Shown piece by piece: positions 10,640 through 22,758 of a stretch of DNA of 64,000 nt. The notes under the pieces were generated by a model. It was given only the letters and a program-made list of their open reading frames with translations, searched no databases and was not told the DNA's origin. This DNA comes from Centrapalus pauciflorus. Lineage: Eukaryota > Streptophyta > Magnoliopsida > Asterales > Asteraceae. The DNA is taken from NCBI GenBank assembly GCA_020465985.1, contig JAANYP010004839.1, positions 338,651 through 402,650 on the forward strand, read 5' to 3'. The position numbers were made by a program, and so were the translations under genes. The number at the start of each line of letters is the position of its first letter. Positions within the stretch are counted from its first letter, which is position 1.

Positions 10640-12790
10640 TTACTTGTATTCGAACAGATTTGTTTACTTATTCAACATATCGACTTTTATCTCCCAAGTA
10701 TGGTTTACTCCTTTGTGATGCTTCCAACGTATCAATACTATTTTAATCTCTTTGATCCTTAACTTCCTTACTTTCATATCCATAATATATTTCGGCTTTT
10801 CAACATATATTAATCTTTATTGATTTCGAATTCGGTATAATCAGCCTAATCTTCATTACTAGTTGTGAAGATTTCATAAAGCTTTCCACATGAAACACCA
10901 AGTGTTATTTTGATATTTCCTTAGATAATTCCAAATGAGATAACAGATTCCTAACTTTTATGTTATTCTAAATGAACCAACACACCTCAGTGCTAATTTT
11001 ATCCCTTTTTCAAAACATGTAGTACACCTCATCGGTGATACTAACAAATATACTACATCGTTTCCCTCAAAACTGATTGGTTTAGGTGTCTCATCATTAT
11101 AACTCTTCTTTCATATCACAGACTCAGCAATCAGAGTCCTTTCAATTTCTTTCCAACACGTAGGCGTTCTACATTTCCTCACGTACAAAACTGTAAACGG
11201 TGTTTTCATGATTTTAACATGATAACTAGTGTTATACGAAAATTCTATCAAAACAATTGATCTTTTCTATTGGTACTTAAATCCAGAATATATGATCTCA
11301 TTATATATTCCAATGTGAAAATAGTCCATTCATTTTGACCATCTGTCGGGGTTAGTAAGCTATACTCATAGCTATATGTGTTCCTAATCCCATTTGTAAA
11401 GCAAACCAATAGTTGAAAATGAAACGACTCTTCTAACCAAACATAATCGATTCTAGAGTACCATAAAAATAATAACCTTACTCACGCAAATCTGTGCAAG
11501 TTTTTCTAATAATAACTTTCTCGAGTTGGTATATACATACCAATTTAAATCAGCATGTCTACAATTTATTAATCGTAGAAATATTCTTAAATCTGTAATA
11601 CCGCGAAACAGCTTCCAAATTCTCAAACCCTCCACTTTTAGCGGAATCCTCCGAGATCTCAACTCCAGAAATAACATACTACAAAATATAACCTATTGTA
11701 ATCAAAACTCACGATTTGACATATTCAGCTTTAGACTTACACCAAAATATCATCGATAATTACAATTACCGATTTCTCAAACATTGATATACAAATCCAT
11801 ATTCATAATGTCCATAAAACAGTTGGGGTGTTAGTTAATCAAAATGTCATAACTAATTACTCGTAGTGCTCATAATTATCCCTGAAAGCCATTTTCAGTA
11901 CATTCCTTCTTCGGACCTCAACAAATCATATCCCATTCGTAGATCAATCTTAGAAAAATAATTAGCTCTCATGCAGCTAATCGAAATAATCATCAATTCC
12001 CGGCAGCGGATACTTATAGTCAATTTGTTCAAATCATGTGAATCTATGCACATTCTCATTGTGACATCTTTTGATTCATAAACACAATTGGGCTCCACAT
12101 GGCTGAGAACTCAATCTACGACGCCCCTATCTGACAACTTCTGAAGTTGCTTCATCATCTCTCACATTTTCGGTAGGTGCAAGACAGTACGAATATCAAG
12201 CTATTGAAGAAGCTCCAGGGATCAAGTCAACACAGAATTTCACTTGCCTTTCAGGTGGCACACCAGACAAGTCTTCCATGAACACATATGGAAAAGTTTG
12301 GGACAACATGCGCATCGGCCACAGTTTTCTCTTCAGTCTTGGCATCAATAGCATATACCAAACAAGACTCACAGCCCTAAGCAATCAGCTTTCGGGATCT
12401 AACAATCATCATTAGACATTGATCCCCGCTTCTCCTTTCCCATATATACAGATCGTCTCATCCTTCCGGTATAATTGTCTTTATCGTTTCCTTTATTGTA
12501 ACTACATGGATCCCATTCTCGATCAACCAGTTTATTCCAATTATCATATCAAATCACCAATCTCTATTTGAATCAAGTCAAGATTAAAGACTACCTCTTC
12601 AATCAATATAGTACATTCGGGATACACACGGTCTACTTTAACTATGGTGTTATTTAGCAGTTTCAATCTTAATCACAACAGACAACTTAGAACACATCAT
12701 TAACATTTGTTAAGCAGAAGTAGTAGGTACAAATAATTGATCGGCACCAGAGTCAAACAGAAGTTATGACCACCTCCGAATCTTCCTTAG
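10640..12790 (-). pseudogene. Gyp2 pol remnant: protease, RT, integrase
   Basis: Reading leftward on the minus strand: protease trace DSGADQLF near 12750; pre-RT segment LSGVPPERQVKF and DLIPGA near 12250; RT traces MRMCIDSHDLNKLTI and FSKIDLRMGYD near 11910-12070; a degraded FIDD region near 11750; an RNase H-side trace GITDLRIFL near 11600; integrase traces EFSYNTSYH and YVRKCRTPTCW near 11170-11250; then the tail up to the polypurine tract. No frame is open for more than about 75 codons. The domain order matches Gyp1. I see no readable intron site because that part is too damaged. Confidence 0.75.
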
Positions 12791-14478
12791 ATTCTGAATC
12801 GTAGCACTAGGTTTTTCCTTGCTTAATAAGCATATTTCATTTGTGTCCAAAGTCTCTTTTAAACTTTTTATGGTTGATTAAATCACCATTTCATTAAGTG
12901 TTATTATCCTTATATAGCATTATATCTCCCTTCCAATTGATTATAGTTCACGTACATATCTAACTTCACACCTCATATTACATATTTCAAATTCTCCTTT
13001 AAAATTAACATGTATTTTCCAGGTATTATCATACTCTCGTATGCTTTCCCAATAATTTCTAGATTTGTTTTCCTCATATAATATTCATGTATATATACCA
13101 ACACTGAATCGGTCTCTTTGATTCCAAATACATCAAAATTCTCATGAACAGTTCGTATCCTGTTGTTCTTGATCACAAACTTTTTAAGTCAAAATATAAA
13201 CACAGTGTACCTTACCGTTTTCCCTTAATAAAAGTTGATGCTATTTGCTTTATGATAACCTTTACAAGTTGTTATCAATCCATCAAACATATCATACATG
13301 ATACTAATACGATTAATTTCCAATTCTTTAACCCATTATGGTCAAACTTAATCTTTATTACAACTTCTAAACTCGTTAATAAATTCCATGATATCTATAG
13401 CATCTTGTCCAATTCGAAGCTTCAACCATCTTGGCTATTCATCTAACACCTACTTATTTATTCGAGTGTTCTCAGTCACGAACATTATTATACTTATATT
13501 AGTAATAAAACCTCATATCACTCAAGTTCAGGTTAACTTCAGAATCATAAAACTTCAATGAAATATTACATATAGAATCTTAAAGTACCTCTTCTAATTC
13601 CGTAATTTAAGGTACAAAAGTTTTAACAATAGTCTCATAGATTTCATCTCCTTTATTGAACTTTTCATTCATAGTTTCATCATGTATTGTCATTACATGA
13701 TAATTCTTTGGTTGAAATCTGCAAGTTCTGCTAAAATGGCCCACTTTTCCACAATTATAACAAGCATCGGCCTTCCTTGGACATTTATCAGCCTTATGTC
13801 CAAATTGGTTACAATGTCAACATCTTTTACATCTATCACGTTTATTGGTTCTTGACCTCAATGTCCATTCAGTTCCTCTCCTCCAGACTTTGCAATCTTT
13901 CCAATAGCTCTTTCTTCATGTTCAATATGAGATACAATATCAGGCTCACCATACTGTCTACTAAACAACAACTTGAATTGTTCCCAACTAAAGGAAGTAA
14001 TCAATTCTAATCCCAATTCATTTTCCCAACAATTCCACCATTCCTTGGCTTGTCCAATAAATTGATCCTTAGCCAAAAATACCTTGTACTCATTCTTACA
14101 ATTCATCTCCGTAAAGATCTGTTCCATAATTGTATTCCATATTTCTGATTCCTCAATTCTCAAAGATGCAGAGAATGTTGGTGGTTGCCAGTCCTTGAAT
14201 GATCTAATTACATATTTCATGTAATTCTCATTAATTCTGGCTTCATAATCAATCTTTTCCTTGCCCTTGTCTTTACGTTTCGCTTTATTCCTAAGGTTTA
14301 TGTTATCCACAACATAATTCCTTTCATGTTCCCTCTTTTCTTTTCTGTTGTCTTCTTTTCTTTTAGCTTTGGCCTCATCTCGAGCCCGAAACTGATCTTG
14401 AATCATCCTGTTTTGTTCAGCCATCATTGATAGCATCATTTCTCTCGTTTCTCGTGGCGTCATTCCTCCTCCAGACAT
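12791..14478 (-). pseudogene. Gyp2 gag remnant
   Basis: The ATG at 14478 opens MSGGGMTPRETREMM, as in Gyp1, after the leader from the PBS. An R/K/E-rich segment follows, then the gag core (AKEWWNCWENELGLELITSFSWEQF) and a stop near 13860. Two zinc knuckles are recognisable further on (CPRK... near 13780, CGKVGHFSRTC near 13720). From about 13640 to 12791 the sequence is AT-rich with only traces of the gag-protease linker. Upstream codons that extend the frame to 14562 lie in the leader and are not taken as coding. Confidence 0.75.
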
Positions 14479-14680
14479 GTTCTGATATATAAAACATATA
14501 ACTTGTTTAGTAACATGTCGTTTATTTATAAACACCACCCATTTGTCCCGTATGATAGTCAATCTCCTATGATTACTAGATCGTAACCTATATTAGTTCA
14601 GATCGTTACTTATAATCACTACATATCATCACTTAATGTTTGAGACCAAGACCTCACGGACACTTGAATCTCAAACTACT

Positions 14681-14692
14681 GCTCTGATACCA
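14681..14692 (-). promoter_or_regulatory. Primer-binding site of Gyp2
   Basis: Plus strand gctctgatacca, i.e. TGGTATCAGAGC on the minus strand, 5 bases inside the 5' LTR end at 14698. Initiator tRNA-Met type. Confidence 0.9.
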
Positions 14693-14697
14693 TCTCG

Positions 14698-16893
14698 TGT
14701 GACACCCTTGCCACATTTAACCACAATTACAATACACCCAGGATTAATCCCCAACAAACAATTTCATAATGATCTGATAGCTTAAATTACAGTGCGGAAG
14801 CATAAAATACAAACTAAAATAGTACAAATTTGTCTGCAACACACTACGGTGCTACATAGGTTATACGTCTAAGTCTACAAACTCAAAAGTATTACATCAT
14901 CCCCAAATTTATTACAACAGTAATTCCATAAACCAAATACCAAGTTAAACAGTAGAAATCTTCAAATACTTCAACAAACGTCCTAGCTAGATGGTCCCGC
15001 GACGGATTTTCCTTTTCCTATAAAAATGCAACAATTGAAGGGGTAAGCGAATTGCTTAGTGAATACCAAATAATTTTACACATTCTGCAAATCCTTATGA
15101 TGCCACCCAGAGTAACCGCGGTAACATATACCTTATACTCCACACGTACCCAAGGTACGCAAACCTGAGCCGCAGCTCCTTCGAGCTGACACTCGGCATA
15201 AAGAAACCAACCATCTGAGGCAGACATTACATCGGGGATGACTTACTGCCTAACCTGACCACAGAGGCAGACATTACATCAGAGTACAGATGCGACCACG
15301 CAGGTCCATCAATAGGATGCACAACAAATGAACGGACATGCAACAAGTATGAATGTGCATCAACATATACGCAAGTTAGTAGAGTGCCAAACGAAAATGA
15401 AACAACAGACCTCAACAGGCAATGCAAACATAAAGCAGATGCAGACATGCTAAAATCAAAGGTACTCACAGTGGGTGCGTTCTTAAACTTCAAGATATTT
15501 TTTTTCTCCTCGAGATTTCAACCGGATCCACAAAGTACCCCACTATGGGTTAAACAACACCACAAGGGACCTGTATCATTTCCATAAGGAAAAACATATC
15601 ATCATTACATGTTCTTTAACAACTTAGCATCAATTTGTTCAAATAAAAGTATTACAACATTCGGAACCATCATCCGAAACTCACGTTTAAATCTCATCGT
15701 TTGAGGTGTTATTATTCCCAATTAACCCTTCATTATATGCCTTCATATAATACCAACAATATTCCAAAAATGTTATCAATTAACCATAAATTCGGGTCCT
15801 TAATAACCCATCCGAATTACACAAGAGATGCATATAACTCGCCGAGTTGGCTCAGTGAACTCGCCGAGTTCATGTCCGATGTTCGGACCCTCAACCGGAT
15901 TTCGGATCCATCCGAATCAAGTTGACCCATCCGAATTCGGGTCCATTCGAGTTCGGTTCTAATGTTATTTCGGTCCAAATCTAATTTCGGTTCTCATCCG
16001 AATTCGGATCCATCACTTATGAATTTTTGAAGATTTGTTCAAGTGTTCTTGGGAACTCGCCGAGTTCCCTTATGAACTCGCCGAGTTCACTTGCAGATAT
16101 GCAGGTCGCAACTTACGGATTTTACTCAAAAATTTCCAAAACTTAATTTTAACAACATGCAATCATTTATAATGTTTTATAAACATTATTGGGGTATTTC
16201 TACATCATGTTCCCCATCTAAAACATGCTAATCAGTCCAGATTTGACCAAAAACGAGTAAAAACCTCGAGAACACAAAAGTTCACCAAATCTCAGATTTA
16301 TTACCTTTTTAGGACGAATCAAAGCACGATTCTTGTTTCTAATCCTTCAGAGATCTTCAATTGATGCTTTTCAACTTGAATTTCATACATGCAATCAAAA
16401 TTTCACAGATTTATATCCGAATTTTTGAATTTTAAAACCTTCAAATATACCCCAAATTGAGATATAATGTTTCTTACCTTAATTCCTTTGATTTCTTGTT
16501 AATTTCCAGATCAAACCCACGAACTTAGTTCCACAAATTCGAATTTTCAGTAGATTTTAGAGAGAGAGCTTAGAGAGTTTCTAGAGAGAAAGTGAAATGA
16601 CCAAATGAAAGGCTCATAAGCCTTTTTATTCAAAACTTTCGGCTATTTGCATAATTAGCCCCTCTACTTTTTCTGATTCCGTTAAATACTGATTTCCATC
16701 TTAGTTTTATCATGACTAACATTTATAAATCATCATACTTATTAACTAATAGTTGAAATTCTCAATTTCTTAATTGCTTAAAATAACAACCAACATTTAA
16801 ATATCCAGATACATAATCATTTTTCATAATCCAACTTAATTATATTCATTACGAAATTTAAACTAAATATCCTCAAATTACGATAATAAAATT
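14698..16893 (-). repeat. Gyp2 5' LTR
   Basis: Starts (plus strand) TGTGACACCC next to the PBS. It is cut at 16893, about 13 bp before the expected end, where Cop1 sequence begins. Relative to the other LTR it carries an extra copy of a ~22 bp unit containing GAACTCGCCGAGTTC near 16052-16096. A CT-rich leader (minus strand, 16555-16600) and a weak AATAAAAAGG TATA-like box near 16621 suggest the transcription start. Confidence 0.9.
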
Positions 16894-18250
16894 TTAGACG
16901 TGTGCCATACGTCTGTGCCATAGCAAAGATTCGGACTCTGAAGCTTTTGATAGTAGACAATTAGAACCCATCGATAGATCTGCTACCAACATGTCCATCA
17001 TGTACAAATCATTCACCCTTGAAGCTTTCATCATAATCCACTCTTCAGGTATCTTGAATCTCGGCTTTACCACTAACGCTTCCTTTTTAGTAAAGAGGAC
17101 TGAATGATGTTTATCACAGATCTGAGACACACTAATGATATTGTGATCAAGCTTATCTAAATAGTAGACTTCATCAAGAGTGATTGTCCCATTAGTGACT
17201 ACTCCTATTCCAGTGATATTGCCTCCTTTATTCCCAACAAGAGTAATCGTCCTATTAGTGACTACTCTTTTCATGTGACGAGCTAAACCATTATCTACGA
17301 ACCATTTGTTGTTAAGACCTGTAGTTAAATCCTGCATATGAAAGAAAAAGAGTTAGTTATCACGGGGAACCCAAGCCATAACTGACTTGGTAATACCATC
17401 CTCGTCCACATACTTGAACTCTTTCAAATACCCATATCTCCTTTCAGGTGACTTGGGTTTTTTTATTAAGAACTTGTTGTGGAACTGAGTGATTAATATT
17501 CACTCTTGGCCTTTGAGTTGTCATTTGCTGTGGAGCCCTAGAGTAATTTCGGTTATAGTGCATTTCATTGTGATAACCCTGGGCTTTACCTGGTGTCCGA
17601 TGTCTGTTAGGAGTATGTGACCTCACTTGAGTATAACTCCTCTCAAGGGTAATATTCGTAATGACAGGTTGTGGTCCAGACCTTGATTGACTAGGAACTC
17701 TATTCGGTGAATTGGTCCTAAGTCCTTCATGTTGTCTGTTTGACACTAGTGTTTGCTTTGCACCTACTCATGTTGTTGCATTCGAGTTCTTCCCAGTACT
17801 TTGAGAACTACTCGAGCTTGCAATAATAGGTACTAATTTTAAGGTTTGCGCTTCTTGCTTCCCTACAGTAGGTGTAGACTCAGGTTTCTTATGGGGACAA
17901 CTAGAAGCAACATGACCCTTTTCATGACATCTAGAACAAGACATTTTGTCAATAGGCTTCTTATAGGCACTCTTTGACTTCGGAGTCTCGCTAATGTCCT
18001 GTTCTTTTGTTTCAACTACTGTGTTCAACACCTCTTGGTTATTATCACTCACAGTTTTTGCCTCTTCTAGTTTTACTCCACTAGTTGACTGCACAAACTT
18101 AATAGTTTTCTCAACCTTAGGGGTTGTTGTTGACACCTTAGTTGTTGATGCGTTATCAGTCTTGGTTACTTTTACTTCCTCTTATTCAACCTCTTCGTTG
18201 ATCTTATCTTGAGGGTGAGGCACATAGTTACTATTGAACGGTGGATTTGG
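16894..18250 (-). pseudogene. Cop1 partial gag-protease-integrase start
   Basis: Ty1/copia, minus strand. A zinc-knuckle motif CSRCHEKGHVASSC lies at about 17895-17945, followed by a basic S/T/P-rich linker (17444-17746), a protease remnant (NKWFVDNGLARHM near 17290) and the pre-integrase segment (HNIISVSQICD, LLWHRRMAHV), where it is cut at 16894. It aligns with Cop2 33903-35250. The N-terminal ~2 kb of gag present in Cop2 (35290-37272) is missing: coding jumps straight to leader sequence at about 18250. The protease DSG motif is changed to DNG. No RT or RNase H is present. Confidence 0.85.
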
Positions 18251-18971
18251 ATTTGCCCACCTCATGATACATTTCCAACAACTTATGCAAACTTGACATT
18301 ATTGCAAAACTTTTTGTTCTGGAACTTAAACTATTTAATTTTTAAAATAACTTTGAAACAAATCATACATACTAAATTAAGTTCGTATAATTTTAACTTT
18401 AAAAGTTGTTTTCTAAATTAAATTCGTTCTAAGGTTAAGTTCGAGATCGACTAAGTTCGAAGTACTCAAATCCAGGAAACCCTAAAATGAAACAGTCAAG
18501 TTCGTGGAAGGCTAAGTTCGAGATTCTGACAAGTTCGAACATAATCAAATTCGTGAAACCCTAATCAGTTAACATCAAATCCATGACAAGTTCGAGACAC
18601 AAACAACTTTGATTCTTTGACAAGTTCGTGGTACAAACAACTTCGAAATCCTGACAAGTTCGTGGAGGAGCATGTGTTAAGTTCGAGGAACCCTAAAACA
18701 CCTCCTAAGTTCGAGCGCCGCAAGTTCATGAAACGGCCAAAAAATTTGAGTTTTTCAAAATTTCAGATTAAATCAAGATTTTAAGGTTAAAAACTATGAT
18801 TTCTATTAAAAAATTGAACTAAGCTGAATATTTGCCAAGAAAGTTGCTCAAAAAAACACTGAAAACTTTGAAAATCAAGTGATTTATCCGTAAGAATGGC
18901 AAAAAAAGTTATGAATGTTCAACAAAATGTGACGAACACGAAGAACATTCAAGATTACCTCAGATACCACT
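18251..18971 (-). other. Cop1 5' leader with TTCGA array
   Basis: Non-coding. From 18425 to 18730 it holds many copies of AAGTTCGAG/GTTCGTGG, several spaced 16-17 bp. It aligns with the Cop2 leader (37273-37825), including the shared gcgccgcaagttc stretch near 18715. 18251-18424 is AT-rich with nothing recognisable. Confidence 0.75.
18955..18969 (-). promoter_or_regulatory. Primer-binding site of Cop1
   Basis: Plus strand ttacctcagatacca, i.e. TGGTATCTGAGG on the minus strand, two bases inside the LTR start. The first 7 bases fit initiator tRNA-Met; the rest is altered relative to Cop2 (TGGTATCAGTGCC). Confidence 0.6.
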
Positions 18972-19245
18972 AGTAAGGTCACCACGTCTACCGATCGGAT
19001 CAAGGCGCGACGTCGTCCAACGAGTGCGGAATCCTCGTTAGACGCTTAACGAATCGATCACGCATGGAACATGAAGCCGGACACAATGCTAGCCGATAGG
19101 ATACCGACCCCACACGATGTATTGTTCCTGAAACTCTCTGAAATCAAGTTCTAGTTCGTACGTGCACTTTCACAAAACTCTAAAATTGTATTTCTCCAAA
19201 AGTCATTGAAAATAACTTAATAAGTTCATAATATAACACATAGGT
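18972..19245 (-). repeat. Cop1 LTR, left half
   Basis: Starts AGTAAGGTC, corresponding to TGTAAGGTC of the Cop2 LTR, and shares the ccaacgagtgcggaatcctcg block (19018-19038). It is interrupted at 19245 by Gyp3. The flanks taggt (19241-19245) and taagt (42630-42634) are a 5-bp target duplication with one mismatch. The other half is 42635-42935. Confidence 0.85.
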
Positions 19246-19802
19246 TGTAACATCCGGCATTAAAACAGGTTAGCAACTATGACCTAATCAGAATTTAATA
19301 GCCAATTATAACCTAATCAGTGGTCATTAGTAATTAATCAAAGTGATTAACAATGTTCATGAAGAAATTCAACTCAATTAGAATCAAATTCATCGGTGCG
19401 ATGAATCTGGAAACCAATTAATCCGAGCGATTTACGATATGATGCATTAATGAAACTAAGTACATAATTAAATTCTGATTAGTGACACTAATCATATACT
19501 AATACACTTACTTAACATTAATTAAGCAAGAATAAAACAAATCATTAAAACAATGCATTCATAAGTATTTATGAATTTACAAAAAAAGGGAAATACTAGA
19601 ATACATTTTGAAATATTTTTATACAAAAAAAAAAATAGAAATACATGGAAATACACCCCTATAGGGCCAGCCATAGGAAGGACTAAGAAGTCTTGAAATA
19701 TATTTTTTTACTCAACATATCACAATCAAATCCTCTTCTTTCAACTCACCAAAGATCTCACACTCAACCTTCAAATCCATCATCATTTCACTATCTTTTT
19801 TC

Positions 19803-19813
19803 CTCTATAAATA
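19803..19813 (+). promoter_or_regulatory. TATA box of Gyp3 5' LTR
   Basis: tctataaataa, embedded in the same ~95 bp unit that is present four times in the 3' LTR (40808-41159). Confidence 0.7.
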
Positions 19814-20676
19814 AAGACCCAATTCCTCATATTTTCTTCACACCTTCAAAGAAAAAAAATACTCTCCTTTCTCATTAAGAAAAATCGGCCAAGTGATCAA
19901 GCCAATGCCAAAATTCTGCAACTTTCTTATTCTTGCATTTTTCAAGTGTTTTGGGTGCAACTTTTGCAAGAGTTTCAACTTCTACTAGATTTCATTCTTC
20001 TAATACCCCAAAGTAAGTAAATACTAACTTATTTCATCATACATTTATGTTTATATAAGTCTTGTATAATATATATAATCACCAACAACAACAAGTTTTA
20101 TAAAAACTCAAGTTTATAAATCTCTAGTTTTGTTTTTAAGTTGTTTTCTTCAAATGTGTTTATAAATATTTAAACACATAATGTAAGTGTAGATATTATT
20201 AAAAGAAGTTATATAAATGTGTTTTATAACTTTTTGTACACCTAGTCTTTGAATAAACAACAAGAATCACAAGTTATTTCAAGTTTATGAAATACGGAAT
20301 TTCGGCAGAAATGTTGCACCAACTTTGAAAAATCATAACTAATTAATAACTTAACAAAATGAGTTGATTCTTGTCTCGAAAGTTAGATCTATGTCTTAAC
20401 TAAAAATCTGGAGGTTTTCATAATTCATTATGGAGTTTAGAACCCCAATATATTATTAGGGAACCCGGAAGTTTGACAGCTCAAAAATGGCCAACATAGG
20501 GTTTTTAACGAGTTTGAACCCAACCTAAACACCTCGAAAAATGGTCGTTCTTGAGTTTAAAAATTTTTTATATATAGTAGTTTAATGTCTAAGAAAACCA
20601 AAGCCTAAATCATATTGGAGCTTGGTCAAAAACAGCCTCAAAGTAAGCCGAAAACCTTCGAAAAGCTGGAAAATTC

Positions 20677-20680
<4 letters not shown>

Positions 20681-20724
<44 letters not shown>
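20681..20724. repeat. (TA)n microsatellite
   Basis: About 22 TA units in the 5' LTR. The matching place in the 3' LTR holds about 51 units (41587-41688). Confidence 0.95.
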
Positions 20725-20728
<4 letters not shown>

Positions 20729-21669
20729 TGACATTTTAAGTGAGTTTTATTTATAAACTTGTAATGTTGGGTGATTTAAGACATAAAAACCTTTATGTAT
20801 ACATATTATCATATATGGGAGATTATTAAGTCCCTTATATCATTTAGGGCTTGGTTAATCACATTCGGATCATTTTACGCTCATACTTTTGTCATCGCAT
20901 ACTCGGTGAGTTTTCATAGCCCCTATTTTTCACACTGTTATGTTTTGGGGTCGAAATACATGCTACGTTTTCAAATGGACACGAAAACTACTTCATTTCT
21001 ATTAAGTATTACACATGTGGTTCCATCAGCCCTCAAATCATGAACCGTTAGTTACATTTATTTGTAAGCGCGAATATATTGTGGATAGATCTATCGGGAG
21101 TCATGTCCCCCATTCGGGTTAGTCTTACCGGCTAACGGCAGAATGCTAATATATTTAAAATTACGTTATTACGTATGGGAATACTGCACAGGGCAAACTC
21201 ATAATTAAGTTTCGGTTGCATGATCGTTTTTATGTAATACATAACATGGAATATATGATTTTATAAATTCAAACTCAACTATTGATGTCCATACAAGTCA
21301 TATTTACGTGTAAACCTATGAGCTCACCAACAATTTTGTTGACGTATTTTAGCATGTATTTTCAGGAAATTAAGGCAAGTGCACCGCACCGGAAGCATTT
21401 TCAAGGCTTCCGTACATTTGGAGTCGCATTAATTTTCAAACTCACGGAGATTTATTTGCATTATTTTGGTTACATTAATTATGTATTTAAATCTCTGTAA
21501 TTTGCGAACTACTTACACTTTATTTTGGTTATGTAAAACATTTCTATATTTTAAAGTTATACCAGTGTATTTTTGAAAATATCCATATAGTGGTCGTTCG
21601 TTACGATTATGGTTACGCTTCCACGACGTCACGCTTCGATGCCAACCGACGTAATGGGGTGTGACGGAT

Positions 21670-21682
21670 TTGTATCAGAGCC
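21670..21682 (+). promoter_or_regulatory. Primer-binding site of Gyp3
   Basis: ttgtatcagagcc, three bases after the LTR end. One mismatch to the initiator tRNA-Met complement TGGTATCAGAGCC. Confidence 0.8.
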
Positions 21683-21749
21683 ATAGTTATAGTGAACTAG
21701 GTTGCATTAGTACCTAAAAGACTATAAATGGACCTTGATAGCAGAAAAC

Positions 21750-22523
21750 ATGTCGAACAACACCATCAACATCTTGTCTGATTATAAGGATGAGTACACC
21801 CCCATGAGCCCCGAAGTCACTGACGTTTTCACCGAAGGAGAAACCTGTAAAGAATAGGACCCCTCCGAAGAGCCGATGGAGGAGTCAGAAGAGGAGCCCA
21901 TTGAAGAAGACGACGCAGGGGAGGATCCATCACCCCCGATGATCCCCTCCTACACACCATACCACCCCGAGGTTCCGTCATTCAAACAGTACTGTCCTCA
22001 CCAAAACGGCCCAAAGATGTTGTTTACACCCCGCAAAAGAGTTTTCATGCTCAGACGGGAGACTATTCCCATCCCTGCTCCCCAACAAAGTTCACCACCA
22101 CAGCAACGACGGGCAAACGCCGGTAGATGGAGCTGGATGCCCGAGACCCTCCAAGAGTGGAGGCGAGAGGAGGGAATCCCCTACCACTTTGAGATCGGAG
22201 GACCATCCTCCGCACCTATCCCACTGCTCACTCAAGAGCCAGCCGACCAGACCATACCTCTCTTGGTAGAAAGGTCTTCAAGGCACGACCTCCAGATTTG
22301 GTTGCTTAACCAAGATATCGGAGAGATGGCCACTCGTTTAGAGCGGGGGGTGTTGCACAACTCCAACCTAAACTAGGCCAACCAGCATGCCCTCGCCATC
22401 CAACAAGCCGGGCTAGAGGAGCTTCGACAATGATTAGCCGAGAGCGAGGCCCGTAATGAGGAGCTGACACAGCGCCTCAATGCATTGGAAAAGGGAGAGA
22501 CCCCCGATCACTCCCACAACTAG
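21750..22523 (+). pseudogene. Gyp3 ORF0, unknown protein upstream of gag
   Basis: A 257-codon frame from the first ATG after the PBS. It opens MSNNTINILSDYKDEYTP, then has a strongly acidic stretch (EEPMEESEEEPIEEDDAGED), a P/Y-rich part (SYTPYHPEVPS), a basic box MLFTPRKRV, a P/Q-rich stretch with WSWMPETLQEWRREEG, and a C-terminal heptad-like segment (EMATRLERG..., EELTQRLNALEKGE) that could be a coiled coil. In-frame stops at 21855 (TAG), 22374 (TAG) and 22431 (TGA). Gyp4 carries the same N-terminal part in frame (43592-43338), so the ORF was conserved in the family. I recognise no domain and give no function. 22524-22758 is spacer with a 12-base C run. Confidence 0.7.
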
Positions 22524-22758
22524 TAACCCCCCCCCCCCCCTATGTTTGAAATTTTAAGAAATTTTTATGTAATAGTGTCGGACTAAAAAATTTCGGGTAA
22601 TTACCCGCCCCAATGTAAGAAAATTATGAATGATTAATGAAAATTGCAAGTTGTTTATGAATATGTGTCTGATGATTATTGAACTGTGCCTTAAGGAAAA
22701 TTTAAATCTTTAAGACTCAACTTCTTACACTATGCTCTTTTCTTTAAACTTTAAGATA

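Larger units (their letters stand above)
8501..16893 (-). mobile_element. Gyp2: Ty3/gypsy element with decayed interior
   Basis: Two long direct repeats (8501-10602 and 14698-16893) flank an interior with a PBS at the right and a polypurine tract at the left, so the element lies on the minus strand. Gag resembles that of Gyp1 (QFRARDEAKAKRK here, ARDEAEAKRRED there). The LTRs look about 95% identical over the stretch I compared by eye, yet nearly the whole interior is broken. The outer end of each LTR is clipped: about 50 bp at left, about 13 bp at right. Confidence 0.9.
19246..21666 (+). repeat. Gyp3 5' LTR
   Basis: Starts TGTAACATCC and ends ggggtgtgacg (final base altered from the CA end seen at 42629). 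It carries one core promoter (tttttcctctataaata, about 19797-19813), a (TA)n tract at 20681-20724 and about 330 bp (19890-20235) that the 3' LTR has lost. Confidence 0.92.

Noticed and set aside
22529..22540. Run of 12 C as a functional element
   Set aside because: It lies between ORF0 and gag in a decayed copy; simple slippage or a sequencing limit is a sufficient explanation.
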